Assembly: GCA_020637235.1 (NCBI GenBank)
Contig: JACJWG010000006.1
Span: 124,001 to 188,000 of the forward strand
DNA from: Acidimicrobiaceae bacterium
GTDB taxonomy: Bacteria; Actinomycetota; Acidimicrobiia; Acidimicrobiales; Ilumatobacteraceae
Length of the DNA: 64,000 bases
Reading direction: 5' to 3'
A model generated the notes under the pieces. The model was not told where the DNA came from. It saw nothing but the letters and a program-made list of their open reading frames with translations, and did not search any database. Shown in pieces: positions 12,591-22,272 of this stretch. The stretch's first letter is position 1. Every line of letters starts with the position of its first letter. The position numbers were made by a program, and so were the translations under genes.

Positions 12591-12639
12591 TCGTTCTCAG
12601 ACACTCGTTTCCAGCGCCGATGACACAGCCGACCAGGAG

Positions 12640-13118
12640 TCAGGGGTGGAAGGACAGGTGGCCAATGGCGTGTGTCGAGGTGCGTCGAGGACGACCAGCG
12701 GCTGACGAGGACGGTGGCTGGCGTATCGAGATCGTGATCACCATCGCGCTGATGGCGTCGCAGTCCTGCCGCTGATGGACGCCACGCTCGTCGGTGGGGC
12801 ATCGTCGACCGCTTTCGCGGGCGGCGAGATCGAGACCGTGCTCGCCAACGCCGCCGATGCGTCAACCGGGCGGGTACACGCTGCGACTGCGATCTTCGCC
12901 GGGCAGCCGCGGTCGAAGGCTGGCAGGCGTCGACGGTGACGCTCGCCTACCAGCACTACGTGCCTGGTCCGGCACGCGCCGAGGATGCCGGCGTGTGGGC
13001 GCGGGCATGTCGATCAACGGCAGTCAGCGCGCACGCCGCGTCTGATCAGCTGGTGACGGTGTCGATCACGGTCGAGCGGCGACGTGCGCGCTCAGTGGTG
13101 GTGAAAGGCGATGTCTGA
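12640..13118 (+). pseudogene. Minor type IV prepilin, cassette 1, frameshifted
   Basis: Segments in successive frames match the intact minor prepilin at 21547-22056. They include IEIVITIALMA, the prepilin-type hydrophobic N-helix preceded by Glu; then TAFAGGEIETVLANAADA, corresponding to the other copy's QVETALNNAADKINR; then YQHYVPGP; and finally VTVSITV...VVKGDV, matching VEVTVRN...VVKSDV. The last three segments of each protein and the 8-bp overlap of the stop with the next gene's ATG are identical in arrangement in both cassettes. At least five indels occur. It would be processed by prepilin peptidase and placed in a pilus or pseudopilus. The start is not identifiable. Confidence 0.7.
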
Positions 13119-15643
13119 CGAACGTACCACGCCTGAAGGGCGCACCGGATCCGGGACGCCAGCATGTGGTGACCGGGTGCCAGTGGCGTCGATGCTGCTG
13201 GGGCTTTGGGCCGTCGCTCGCCATGGCGGCGGCGGTGATCCAGCAGTCGACAGCACCGAGGCCCGCCAACAGCGGCGCAGTCCGAGCAGAACGTGGGGCT
13301 TTCGCGCCGCGATCTGGCGTCGGCCGAGGACGTGGACACCGAACCCGGCACCGTGCCCTGCAGGCCGACGCCCGCATGTCCCCGACGGTGTCGCTCGACG
13401 GCTCGAACGCCGTGATGCTCAGCTGGAACGGCGAGGTTGACGTGGGCGAACACCGATGCTGCCAGCGCGCAACGTCTCTACCGCGTGATCGGCGTCGACG
13501 GGCGAGTTCCGCCTCGTCACGTCGAGTGCAGCCAGCGGATTCGTGGGGAGAGATGACCTGCTCGGCGATCACCGTGTTGCGATCTCCATTCCGCCGCCGC
13601 CCGACGTCGAATGGTTCCCAGGACGACCAAGCCCTCGTGGCTCATCTCAGTCACGGCGGCAGCCTGCCCGATGTCGTCGGCGCGCCCACCACGACCACGG
13701 CGTCCGATCCGAATCACACCCGCTTCCGACATGGCGCGTGGTAGTGACGATCAACGGTGGTGGCGACGCAGGGGTGCCGGTGGCGGCAGAACCAGATCCA
13801 GCCTCAGTGCAGGCGGCACCAACCGCCAGAACGAACCTCTCCACCGGGGACCTCGGCGGCGCGCCGACGTTCACGGCCGCACGCAGCCGCTGCGGCAACT
13901 TCAGCCTGGTCATCGACCGCTCTCGGGCTCGATCCGGTTCCCACCAACGGCCACGGTAACAGCGTCGCAAGCTCATCGACGCGCCTTCGCCAGCGCCGGT
14001 GGCACGGCCTGGTGGTCACCTTCAGTTCGGAGGCGTCGACGCTGGGCGCCGACGAGGACGATCAGGGCGCTACTACGACATGCTCGTCGAGAGCGACGTG
14101 GCGGCGCTCCAGGGTCTGGTGAGCGGATCTGGTCGAACGGTGGCACCAACTGGGAGGACGGCTTCTTCCGCATGCTCCGCAACCCGGACGGCACGGTGCA
14201 GAGTCAGTTGCCGAACACGATCTTGTTCTTCACCGACGGCATCCCGACCTTCAGCCGCCTCGACTTCTCGTCGAGCGACCTCCCGCCACCCAGCACCCCG
14301 GGACGTGGTCTGCCCGCATCGAACGGCTACGACTTCTCGCAGATCGGCTGGAACCGTGCCGAGCGAGTGCTGCGCGATCGCGGGGCGATCAACCTGATCG
14401 GCGTCTACGTGAACAGCAACGTCGACGCCGAGTCGACGTGGACGGTGCGCTCCAGGTACCCACACTGACCTACAGGCTTTAGCAACACCGTCGTGTTCCA
14501 GCAAGGCGGCTCAGAGCTGGAGCGGAGCCAACAACCTCGTCTTCCAGATGGTGGACTCCGACCTCAAAGTTCGACCGGCGGATCAGCAGCTGGTACGAGC
14601 AGAACCGCGCATCGAGTTCGTCGGCCAGTCGGCCTTCCTCGCCAACACCAACTCAGGCCTCGACAACTGGCGGACCCGGGTCACCAGCTCGATCAGTTCG
14701 AGCAGCGGCAACTGGTGACCATCACCGAGGCGCAGTACCACGCCGCCGCGAGCATTAACGAACAGCGACGGCTGGACCAGCTACCCCAGCGGGGCCAGCA
14801 GCTGGGTCAGGTGACGCAGTCGCAGTACACGATCAGCAACGTGAGTACGTCCTCGGACGGCTGGCACGAGGTCGGCACGTGGACCAACGTGACGCAGAGC
14901 GTGTGCGACGCCAACAACGTCATCTGACGGGTAAGGGGCGACAGGTGGCAGGCCACGACCACCGCCACGCCGACCTCGTGGACCCACAGTCCATGCACCT
15001 ACGAAGAGAGAGCAACACCACCGGCACGACTCGTCGACGGATGGCGATCGGCTAAAGGTCATACTCACCGCCGTACGACTACTTCATTTGACAACGGTGC
15101 CGCCGACATCAAGAACTACGCGGCGATCAGCAACCTGGTCGTCAGCAGCACATCCGGTGTCGAGGGGCGGAGTTCGTCGAGGCGATCCCCGAGGAGCGGC
15201 CCGTACGCAACGCGGCGGCCCGCCACGACCTCTTCGTGTTGCCGGAACTACGCAGACTTCGGCAACGCCCTCTCGGCCGTGGCGCTCGGGCAGTGCGGCG
15301 GCACGGTATGCAGACACCGTATGTCGGATCGAGCTTGCAGGATCCGTTCACGTACGAGAACACCTCGACCAACGAGGGCCGTACGGAGCGCGTCGGCGGC
15401 GTACCCGCAGCGGCACGTTCGACATCTCGCTCCCCGGTGGCATAACGACCGAGTCCTGCTCCGCCGCAGCAGTTCACCAACCCCTCGTTTCAATGCGCCT
15501 GCGACTGGACCCACAGAGCGGTGGTGAAGAGCCGTATCCGTTCGAGACCGTGCCCGTCGACGGACGCACCGCCAGACTGGCCCGCATCAGCTCCACGGTG
15601 AACGCCAACAGGCCGTGTCGTGCGTAACGGGTGGTGCTCGTGA
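13111..15643 (+). pseudogene. von Willebrand A domain prepilin, cassette 1, frameshifted
   Basis: A broken paralogue of the intact VWA prepilins at 19410 and 22273, in the same order: SLDGSNAVMLSWNGEV, VVTINGGGDAG, FTAARSRCGNFSLVIDRSGS (MIDAS D-x-S-x-S, read with one frame change), RYYDMLVESDVAALQ, and GGTNWEDGFFRMLRNPDG. TILFFTDGIPTFSRL, intact at 14150-14460, follows. Next are aromatic repeats (NWVTITEAQY, SWVQVTQSQY, TWTNVTQSV), AVALGQCGGT and the tail VPVDGRTARLARISS...QAVSCVTGGAR. The ATG overlaps the preceding gene's stop by 8 bp; the stop at 15641-15643 overlaps the next GTG. More than ten indels are needed to restore one frame. Restored length is about 840 codons, longer than the other two copies. 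Expected role: surface or pilus-tip adhesin. Confidence 0.75.
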
Positions 15644-17190
15644 GACGCCGGCTCGTCTGCTGGCGGAACAGCGCGACGAGGGCAGCGCATTCGTCCTCGC
15701 GCTCGTGAGCGATCCTCATGGCCTCCTTGGTGGTGCTGCCGGTGATGGACTACGATATCGGTGCTGCGCACCGACTCAGTACTGAACGACTTCACCGAAG
15801 CGCACCGAAGCTGAAGGGCGGCCTGCGCGCCGCACTGTTCGATCAGTGCTGCTCTACCAGGCGTGCGTCAGTTCAGGGAGGGACGACGTCGGTGGAGCTC
15901 GCGGTGCCGCCCAGTCTCGGCGTCGCTCGTACTGCCACCACCACCAGGGCGCGTTGCAGGACGTCCCAGGCAACAGCGCCGCCGCGATCGCCACCACGCA
16001 GGTGGGCTCGAGGCGATGATCCCACCAGGCTTTACATGGCGAACGGAACGCCCGAAGCTCGACGGCACCAGCGGCTGGACTGGTGCACCAGCATGGTGAA
16101 CGCCGACGTGAACATAGATCCCGTGGCGGAAGCGTACCCAGGCAGCAGGAACACAGACACGACAGCTGGCAGGCGGACACCTCGTCGACGTCGGAAGGCG
16201 CCGTGGTGCGCCGGCACTGCCACCGTTCCAGAACTACAGCCCGCCGGCGGCTACATGATGCCGCGGGCGACTTTTCAGTCCGTACCGTGTGGCCTTCCCA
16301 GGAAGTACACCGACGACGTGGTGATCGCCGACAGCACCCCCACCTACTTCGTCTCCGGCATCTACTACTTCGAGAAGCGCTGCGGATCTCAGGCAATGCA
16401 GGTGGTCGCCGGCACGGGCAAATGCCCGGTGCGTGGAAACGACGCGCCGTCGCCGTCGCCCGGCACTGATCAACGCCCCGTTCGGCGCGACGAAACAGCG
16501 GTCAGTACCACCTTCGTCTTCGGTGCGAACGGTCGCTCGTCTGTCGACACGGTCACTCGGCTCCCGCCATGTCGTTCGTGATGAACCGCCAGCTCGTGGC
16601 CGAGGAGGACCCCGCTTGCGGGTCTTGAGCGACGTCTCGTCATATCGGTCAACGGTGTCTTCAACGGCTCCGCCACCCGCTCGACCTGCCGCACAACTGA
16701 ACGTCGGTCACCCCGGTGTTGAACAGTTCGGTCTACTCACCCCCTGATCCGTGGACCGCTTCGCGCCTCGAACCTGGTGTCGACACCGTCACTCCCAGTT
16801 GCGTGGCGCATGCAGATTAAAGTGGTGTGACAGCCAGCCTTTGATCAGCAAACATCAGCTCTGAACGCATCGACGGTGACGCTCAAGATCCCGGGCTATG
16901 TGAGCGTGCCGCAGGGATCCGTGCTCGTGACCGGTGGCACCGGGAGCTCGGCGAACAAGACGATCAGCTTCGGCGGCGGCATCCTCGCTGCGCAATTGGC
17001 CGTCGACGGCAGGCCACCGGCGTTCCTGCAGCTCGGCCTGCTGAACCCCGTGGTGCAGAAGACGTTCAAGATCGTGACCGAGACGGTGTCGGGCAGTCCC
17101 TCGGTGCGCTCGATCGCCCTCGTGCAGGTGAACGAGTCCGGCGGACACGCGGTGAACTCCTGGGTGATCGAGACCACGGCGTCGGGCTGA
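15640..17190 (+). pseudogene. PilX-like pilus assembly protein, cassette 1, frameshifted 5' part
   Basis: The start region restores to DEGSAFVLALV...SLVVLPVMDY, a short N-terminal segment plus one transmembrane helix, then LKGGLRAALFD and LLYQACVS. These match the intact N-terminus at 19413 (DEGSALVIALVMILLAGLMVMPILDYS, VKGGLRTALADPVGLFKTC). The middle is shredded by indels. From 16876 to 17190 the frame is clean and encodes a beta-rich C-terminus (VTLKIPGYVSVPQGSVLVTG, ILAAQLAVDGRPPAFLQLGL, VNESGGHAVNSWVIETTASG). The layout resembles PilX/PulK-like proteins that lack a canonical prepilin peptidase site but assemble with minor pilins. Restored length is about 515 residues. Confidence 0.65.
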
Positions 17191-17204
17191 GCCCGGCGCG
17201 GCGA

Positions 17205-17942
17205 TCAGTCGCCTGACAGCTCCAACCGGTCGCCTGCGGCATCGGCGTCGATCACCTCGATCGCGTCGAGCAGCTCGGGGCCCTTGTTGCGCACGCTGTT
17301 GACCGCCGTCGACACGGGGTGCATCTCGAGCAGGTCGTCGGGTGCCGGGACGAGCAGCCGCTGCAGGGCCTCCAGGTCGTGCTGGTCGGGGTCGAGCCAC
17401 TCGGCCCACGCCGACGGTGGCAGGAACACGGGCATCCGGTCGTGCACGGGCGCCATCGTGGCGTTGGCGCTGGTGGTGATGATCGTGCAGCTGTGCAGCC
17501 ACGGGGCGTCGGGACCCTCGGCCGTGTCGCGCCACACGGTCCAGAGGCCGGCCGCGGCGAGCGGTTCGCCGTCACGGCGGTGGATGAAGAACGGCTGTTT
17601 CACCTTCTGGCCGGGCACGGCCTTCCACTCGTAGAAGCCGTCCATCGGCACGATCAACCGCTTCGAGCGCAGCAACCCCTTGAACGCCGGCTTCTCGGCG
17701 ACCGTCTCGGCGCGGGCGTTGATCATCTTGGAGCCGATCTTGATCTCCTTGGCCCAGGTGGGCACGAGCCCCCAGTGGAACGCCCGTACCACGGGTTGGG
17801 CCTCGCGGTCGGCCACGACGGCGTACACGTCGTTCGTGGGGGCGGCGATTGAAGTTGTCGCCGAGCGGATCGGTGTCGAACGTAGCCCCGAAGTACAGCG
17901 CGATCCTTGGCCGGGGTGTTACTGGGGCAAGCGACCGCACGC
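17205..17942 (-). CDS. SRAP-domain protein (YedK/HMCES family), 5' end frameshifted
   Basis: Codons from 17828 to 17205 are intact and encode the SRAP fold: AFHWGLVPTWAKEIKIGSKM, INARAETVAEKPAFK, the active-site Glu in MDGFYEWK, and the active-site His in MAPVHDRMPVFL. Upstream, ALYFGATFDTDPLGDNFN and the sequence for the catalytic Cys2 (CGR, complement of 17931-17939) appear in other frames, so two or three indels lie between 17835 and 17945. SRAP proteins form a thiazolidine crosslink with abasic sites in single-stranded DNA through Cys2. It lies between the two head-on pilin cassettes and ends 14 bp from the cassette-1 stop. No functional link with pilins is implied. Confidence 0.85.
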
Positions 17943-18039
17943 GGATCGCACGGTAGCGGGGTGCGCCACGCCGGCGACCGATGGCTCCAGCTGCCTGGCG
18001 GGCGCCGGTCACTGCGTCTCAACTGTTGATCGCTGACGC

Positions 18040-19413
18040 CGTTCTCCCTTCACCTGCGATCGCCATCGACGTCCTCGCGGCGTCCCGTGGTGGTGGTCGA
18101 CGCCTGATGCCAGGGTCTGGCAGCAGGGGTTCCACCGAACCAGCGCAGACGACCGAGGTCGATCCGGAGCTCACACCTGCAGGCGTGGCGGCAGAGCACG
18201 CCGCCGCCGATCGAATCTACTTATTGGCCGTGGCACCGGGCGACGTCGACACCAGCACGTCCCACCGCTGGGGCATGCCCGGGATGTCAAGCCTTCCGAC
18301 GCCGGCGTGGTGAGGTTCACCGCGACGATCGCATACCAGGGAGTTGGAACCAAGGGCCGTCGGTCACGAGCGTCGAGGGCGTGTGGCCCTGCGGTGGCCG
18401 GCGACGGTGGTTCGCCGGCGACGTTCGACGACGGCACTTTAACACGCCGCGATCCCGGTGCCACCAGGGTTGCCCGAACTGAAATCGCCGTTCACCGACA
18501 CGATCAACTTACCGACGCCGAGGTGACGTCCGTGGCGCCAAACGTAGCGCTTGTTGAAGGTCACCTTACGCGCCGGCGCCCATATCACGTCGTCGACACC
18601 ACTCGTCCGGCGGCGCCAGGCTTTGAAATTAGCATAAAAGGCCAGATATTTATTGCAGGAATTACAGGTGCGTTGGGCGTGAACGCCGCCTCTTGATCAA
18701 ATTTGGCCTTCAGCAGAGCCGGCGCCGATCACGACGATTCGCGTCGCCCGAGAAGCGGACCGTGCTGGAAGTAGTAGATGCCCGACGTGAGTACACCGGC
18801 GTCGCGCCGTCGATCGTGATCGGATCGGGGTAGGTACCCAGGAGAGTACACGGTGCAGGCGGGGTATCCGACCGGCATCGAGTAGCCGTCAGCGACCGCA
18901 GCTCACGTGGCGCGAGGGCAGGTCAGGCACCCAGATCCGATGGTAGCTGGGCACGCTGCTGATGAGCGACGTCCATTGCTCCGGCGGCGCGGCGCCCATC
19001 TGCCGAGCATCAACAGTCCGACGACGCTTCGGCCAGCACGGCCGCTCCCACCTACTGGTGCGGGCCGTACCGGATGGTAGTTAACTCGGGTCCTCGGCCA
19101 GCGATGACGACATCTTCCAGCACTGGGTCGACACCGCGGTGCCGAGGCCGGGTCCGGCGAGGTTGACCGGCACGGTGAGGCCGGCGGCATCGCACGTCTT
19201 GAACAACCCGACCGGGTCGGCGAGCGCGGTGCGGAGACCGCCTTTCACGGCCTCGAGCCGCGTCGTTTTCGACTGCAGGATGCGCGTCTGGCGGCTCACC
19301 GCCTGCGAGTAGTCGAGGATCGGCATCACCATCAGCCCGGCGAGCAGGATCATCACGAGCGCGATCACCAGGGCGGAGCCCTCGTCGCGTCCGTCCCGCT
19401 CGACGGCCGTCAT
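18040..19413 (-). pseudogene. PilX-like pilus assembly protein, cassette 2, frameshifted 3' part
   Basis: The first 110 codons (19413-19084) are intact: a short polar N-terminus (MTAVERDGRDEGSALVIALV), one hydrophobic helix, VKGGLRTALADPVGLFKTC and VNLAGPGLGTAVSTQCWKMS. The frame then stops at 19081, exactly where an indel-rich stretch begins. Fragments of a beta-rich continuation (SVNGDFSSGNPGGTG, WYAIVAVNLTTPASEG) can be followed to about 18050. The paralogue in cassette 1 is about 515 residues, so the gene probably extended here. The ATG overlaps the upstream VWA prepilin stop as ATGA. As in cassette 1, it is the last gene of the unit. The true stop is uncertain. Confidence 0.6.
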
Positions 19414-21554
19414 CGGTTCACCTGCATCACGCATGACACCGCTTCGTTCGGTCGTACCTGCACCCGCACCCCGGACCACGGTCCGCCCTCCACGGCGAAG
19501 GTCTCGATCGCCTTCGCTTTCCCACCGGCGGCACAGCTCCACCCCGCGTCGGAGTACAGCGTCGACGCCGGCACGAGCGGCTGGATCTCGACCGTGATCC
19601 ACTCCCCGCCCTCGAGGGCGAAGTCGAAGGTGCCGCTCGGGTAGGTGCGCGTGGTGCGCACGATGTCCTTCGACGCCTGCAACGGCAGGCCGGACCGGTC
19701 GGTGGTGGCGGTGTGCTGGTACTCGAACGGGTCGGGGACGGCCGCGCCACCGAGTCGGGTCTGGATCGTGATCGTGCCACCGCACTCGGCGAGCGCGACC
19801 GACTCGAGCGCCGCGGCGAACTGGTCCCAGTCGGGCAGCAGGTACATGTTCGCCGTGTCGGCGTTCACGAACTCACCGTTCACCGAGACTGCGGGCTCGC
19901 CGAAGTCGTTGCCCGTGATCAGCCGCGTCAGGATCACGCTGTTGCGGGTGCGGGTGGTGACGATGTCGTAGCTCTCGTACGGCTCGGAGTAGCTCGTCGT
20001 GCGACGCCGTCCGGCCGATGCAGTCGAGTCGTACACGGCCTTCGTGGTCGGCTCCCAGTACTGGTACGGGGCCGAATAGCGGATCCGCCGGCTCGCCGCA
20101 GCCGTCGCGTCATAGGTCGCCTGGTCGACGACGTTCCAGCTCGAGCCGCTGCGACGCTCGTAGTGGAAGCCGCGTTCGTAGTCGTAGTGCCAGCCGCGTC
20201 CGTAGTCGAGCCAGTTGTTCGAGTTGCCGAACGCCGGCCCGACGCCCACGCCGATGAAGTCGACGGTGCCGCGGAACTGGTCGACGATGTACTTCGCCCG
20301 GTTGAAGGCCTCTTGGTCGTACGACGAGCCGGACGTCGCGAGCTCGACCTGGCGAGGCGGCGTGCTCGTCGGTGCGCTCCTCGACGAGGTGTCGTCGAGA
20401 CGGCTCCAGGTGGGTTCGCCGTCGGTGAAGAACAGCACCGTGTCGGGCAGCACCTGCTGCACCGTGCCGGTCTCGGTGTAGAACATGCGGTGCAGCGCGT
20501 CCTCCCAGTTGGTCGCACCGTTCGCCTTCAGCTTCTTCAGCTCCCGACGGAGATCGTCGACGTCGCGCTCGACGAGCATGTCGTAGTAGCGGGAGCGTGG
20601 CGATTCACCGACGACGCTCGCCGCCGAGTCGAAGCGCACCACCTGCAACTTCACCGGCGTGCCGGCGAACGCCTCGACGAACGCGATGGCGCCGTCGATC
20701 ACCGTCGACATCGCACCGCCGATCGATCCCGAGTCGTCGAGCACCAGTCCGTAGTTGCCGCCGCAACGCGTGCGGGCCTGGTTGAACGTCGGTGTGCCCG
20801 ACGTGCTCGACGCATCGATCACGCTGCGGGTGGAGCCGCCCGAGGTGAGGGTGAGGGTGTTGAGGCCGCCGCCGGCACCATCGGTGTCGCCGCCGCCGTC
20901 GAGGGTGATGACCACCTGACGCGCCACCTTCGACGGCGCCAGGGGGTCGAGCGGGTCGGCTGGATCGTCGGCCGGCGGCTGGCTCACCTGGAGCACCCAG
21001 CTCGGCGAGGTGGAGCCGGGGACGAAGGTCACGTCACCTGGCGGGGGCAGCATGTCGCGGATCACCACGAGGTTCTCGCACGTCCAGGGGGCGCCGCCCA
21101 CCCGGAGGCACTGCACGCGGACGAGGTCGTAGCTGTCGCCCTGCTGCACATACCGGTACGACACGTTGATCTGCGAGACGACCGCGTCGGTGCGCCCGGC
21201 CTCGAGCGACGTCCACGACAGCATGATGGCGTTCGAACCGCCGGTGACCGCCGACGCCGGGCAGGAGGTGCCACACGGTGACGCGCCGGCGGACACGTCG
21301 ACGGTCTCGGCCGACGCGAGGTCGCCCGGCAGCCACGTGGCGACACTCGTCTCGGAGCGCGCCACGTTCAGGCGGCCAGCGGAGTTGTCCTGCTCGCGCA
21401 CCATGACGATCACCGCTGCGGTGAGGCTCGACACCACCAGCCCGAGGAGCATCACGGTGACGATCAGCTCGACGAGCGTGAGGCCGGCGTCGCGCGTCGT
21501 GCGAACCTCCGACGTGGGTGCCTGGGCGGCGTGCGGCGAGCCGATCTCAGACAT
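19410..21554 (-). CDS. Type IV prepilin with von Willebrand A domain, cassette 2
   Basis: A 714-residue protein. Residues 1-23 are a leader ending in DAG, followed by LTLVELIVTVMLLGLVV, a class III prepilin site (G before L, Glu at +5) and the assembly helix. A beta-rich region with a Cys pair (SPCGTSCPAS) follows. A VWA domain begins near residue 255: MIDAS DDSGSIGGAMST, the second metal ligand in GATNWEDAL, the third in LFFTDGEPTW. An aromatic insertion with two W/Y-rich repeats (SWNVVDQATYDA, YWEPTTKAVYDS; 19950-20210) interrupts the VWA fold before AALESVALAECGG. The C-terminus is another beta region ending VQVRPNEAVSCVMQVNR. It overlaps its neighbours on both sides, so it forms an operon with the minor prepilin and PilX-like genes. 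Likely a pilus-tip or surface adhesin. Confidence 0.88.
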   Translation of the reverse strand: MSEIGSPHAAQAPTSEVRTTRDAGLTLVELIVTVMLLGLVVSSLTAAVIVMVREQDNSAGRLNVARSETSVATWLPGDLASAETVDVSAGASPCGTSCPASAVTGGSNAIMLSWTSLEAGRTDAVVSQINVSYRYVQQGDSYDLVRVQCLRVGGAPWTCENLVVIRDMLPPPGDVTFVPGSTSPSWVLQVSQPPADDPADPLDPLAPSKVARQVVITLDGGGDTDGAGGGLNTLTLTSGGSTRSVIDASSTSGTPTFNQARTRCGGNYGLVLDDSGSIGGAMSTVIDGAIAFVEAFAGTPVKLQVVRFDSAASVVGESPRSRYYDMLVERDVDDLRRELKKLKANGATNWEDALHRMFYTETGTVQQVLPDTVLFFTDGEPTWSRLDDTSSRSAPTSTPPRQVELATSGSSYDQEAFNRAKYIVDQFRGTVDFIGVGVGPAFGNSNNWLDYGRGWHYDYERGFHYERRSGSSWNVVDQATYDATAAASRRIRYSAPYQYWEPTTKAVYDSTASAGRRRTTSYSEPYESYDIVTTRTRNSVILTRLITGNDFGEPAVSVNGEFVNADTANMYLLPDWDQFAAALESVALAECGGTITIQTRLGGAAVPDPFEYQHTATTDRSGLPLQASKDIVRTTRTYPSGTFDFALEGGEWITVEIQPLVPASTLYSDAGWSCAAGGKAKAIETFAVEGGPWSGVRVQVRPNEAVSCVMQVNR

Positions 21555-22056
21555 CGCTCTTCACCACCTGGATCGTGCGCTGTGCACCGGTCTCGGGATT
21601 GCGCACCGTCACCTCCACCATCTGCACCAGCAGGTCGTCGGGCTGACTGCCCTGGCACGCGCCGTCCACCCACGTGCCCGAGGCCGATGGTGTCGGACCC
21701 GGCTGGAAGCGGCGGTGCGACACCCACGCGTCGTCGGCACTCCAGCCCTGCAGCAGCGCTGCGTTCTTGGCGTACGAGCTGTAGTCGCACGACTTCGGCG
21801 CTCGATTGATCTTGTCGGCGGCGTTGTTGAGCGCCGTCTCCACCTGCGCGAGCCCACGGTTGCTCGACGAGGCCCGCACGGCACCGATGACGGCGTTCAT
21901 CACGGGCACGATGACGATGCCCATGATGACCACGGTGACCAGCAGTTCGGTGAGCGTGGTGCCGGTGTCGCACTGTCGGGCGATCGACGAGCGCGCCGCG
22001 GCACCGCTGCCGGTTTCGTCGTCTCCCTCGACTCCCAGTTGGTCGTGCCGCCTCAA
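21547..22056 (-). CDS. Minor type IV prepilin, cassette 2
   Basis: A prepilin of about 169 residues. After a leader of about 29 residues come GTTLTELLVTVVIMGIVIVP (cleavage after G, Glu at +5), an alpha region (AQVETALNNAADKINRAPKS), then a short beta domain ending VEVTVRNPETGAQRTIQVVK. One Cys pair is possible (CDYSS, ACQGS). A TTG start at 22056 is preferred: it has a GGAG(C)GG site just upstream, while the longer frame to 22143 would add a leader rich in Arg/Gly and run into the regulatory zone. It overlaps the VWA prepilin start by 8 bp, as its broken paralogue does at 13111-13118. Confidence 0.8.
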   Translation of the reverse strand: MRRHDQLGVEGDDETGSGAAARSSIARQCDTGTTLTELLVTVVIMGIVIVPVMNAVIGAVRASSSNRGLAQVETALNNAADKINRAPKSCDYSSYAKNAALLQGWSADDAWVSHRRFQPGPTPSASGTWVDGACQGSQPDDLLVQMVEVTVRNPETGAQRTIQVVKSDV

Positions 22057-22100
22057 TGTCCGCTCCGTGATGTGAGTGACGGAAGGGTCATCGGACGATC

Positions 22101-22189
22101 TCTTGACGAACTTGAGACGCCCACGACCTCCGCCCGGGGGCATCGTTGTAACCCGGCACGCTCGGAGACCTGAGTCAAGATCGCTTGAG
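22101..22189. promoter_or_regulatory. CTTGAC-type sites upstream of cassette 2
   Basis: TCTTGACGAAC at 22101-22111, CTTGAG at 22111-22116 and the near-palindrome GTCAAG-ATCG-CTTGAG at 22174-22189 lie between the minor prepilin start and the upstream VWA gene. The 11-mer TCTTGACGAAC recurs exactly at 24594-24604. On the minus strand, CTTGACT (complement of 22173-22179) could act as a -35 hexamer. A shared regulator is an inference. Confidence 0.4.
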
Positions 22190-22272
22190 CAACGCCGACC
22201 GCCGACGGTTTGCGAGAACCTTGAGCCCGGCCGTGGCGCGCCTTGACACCCGGGAGCCGGGAACTCATCGGG

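Noticed and set aside
7820..19083. True pseudogenisation of the gcvH, GDP-mannose and pilin genes
   Set aside because: Lesions are almost all indels at very high density with sharp boundaries, and they hit conserved genes whose partners are intact. Sequence error is more likely, though not proven.
12640..22056. The inverted cassettes as arms of a composite transposon
   Set aside because: The cassettes are similar at protein level but not near-identical DNA. No transposase, terminal inverted repeats or target duplications are seen. Old duplication is the simpler reading.
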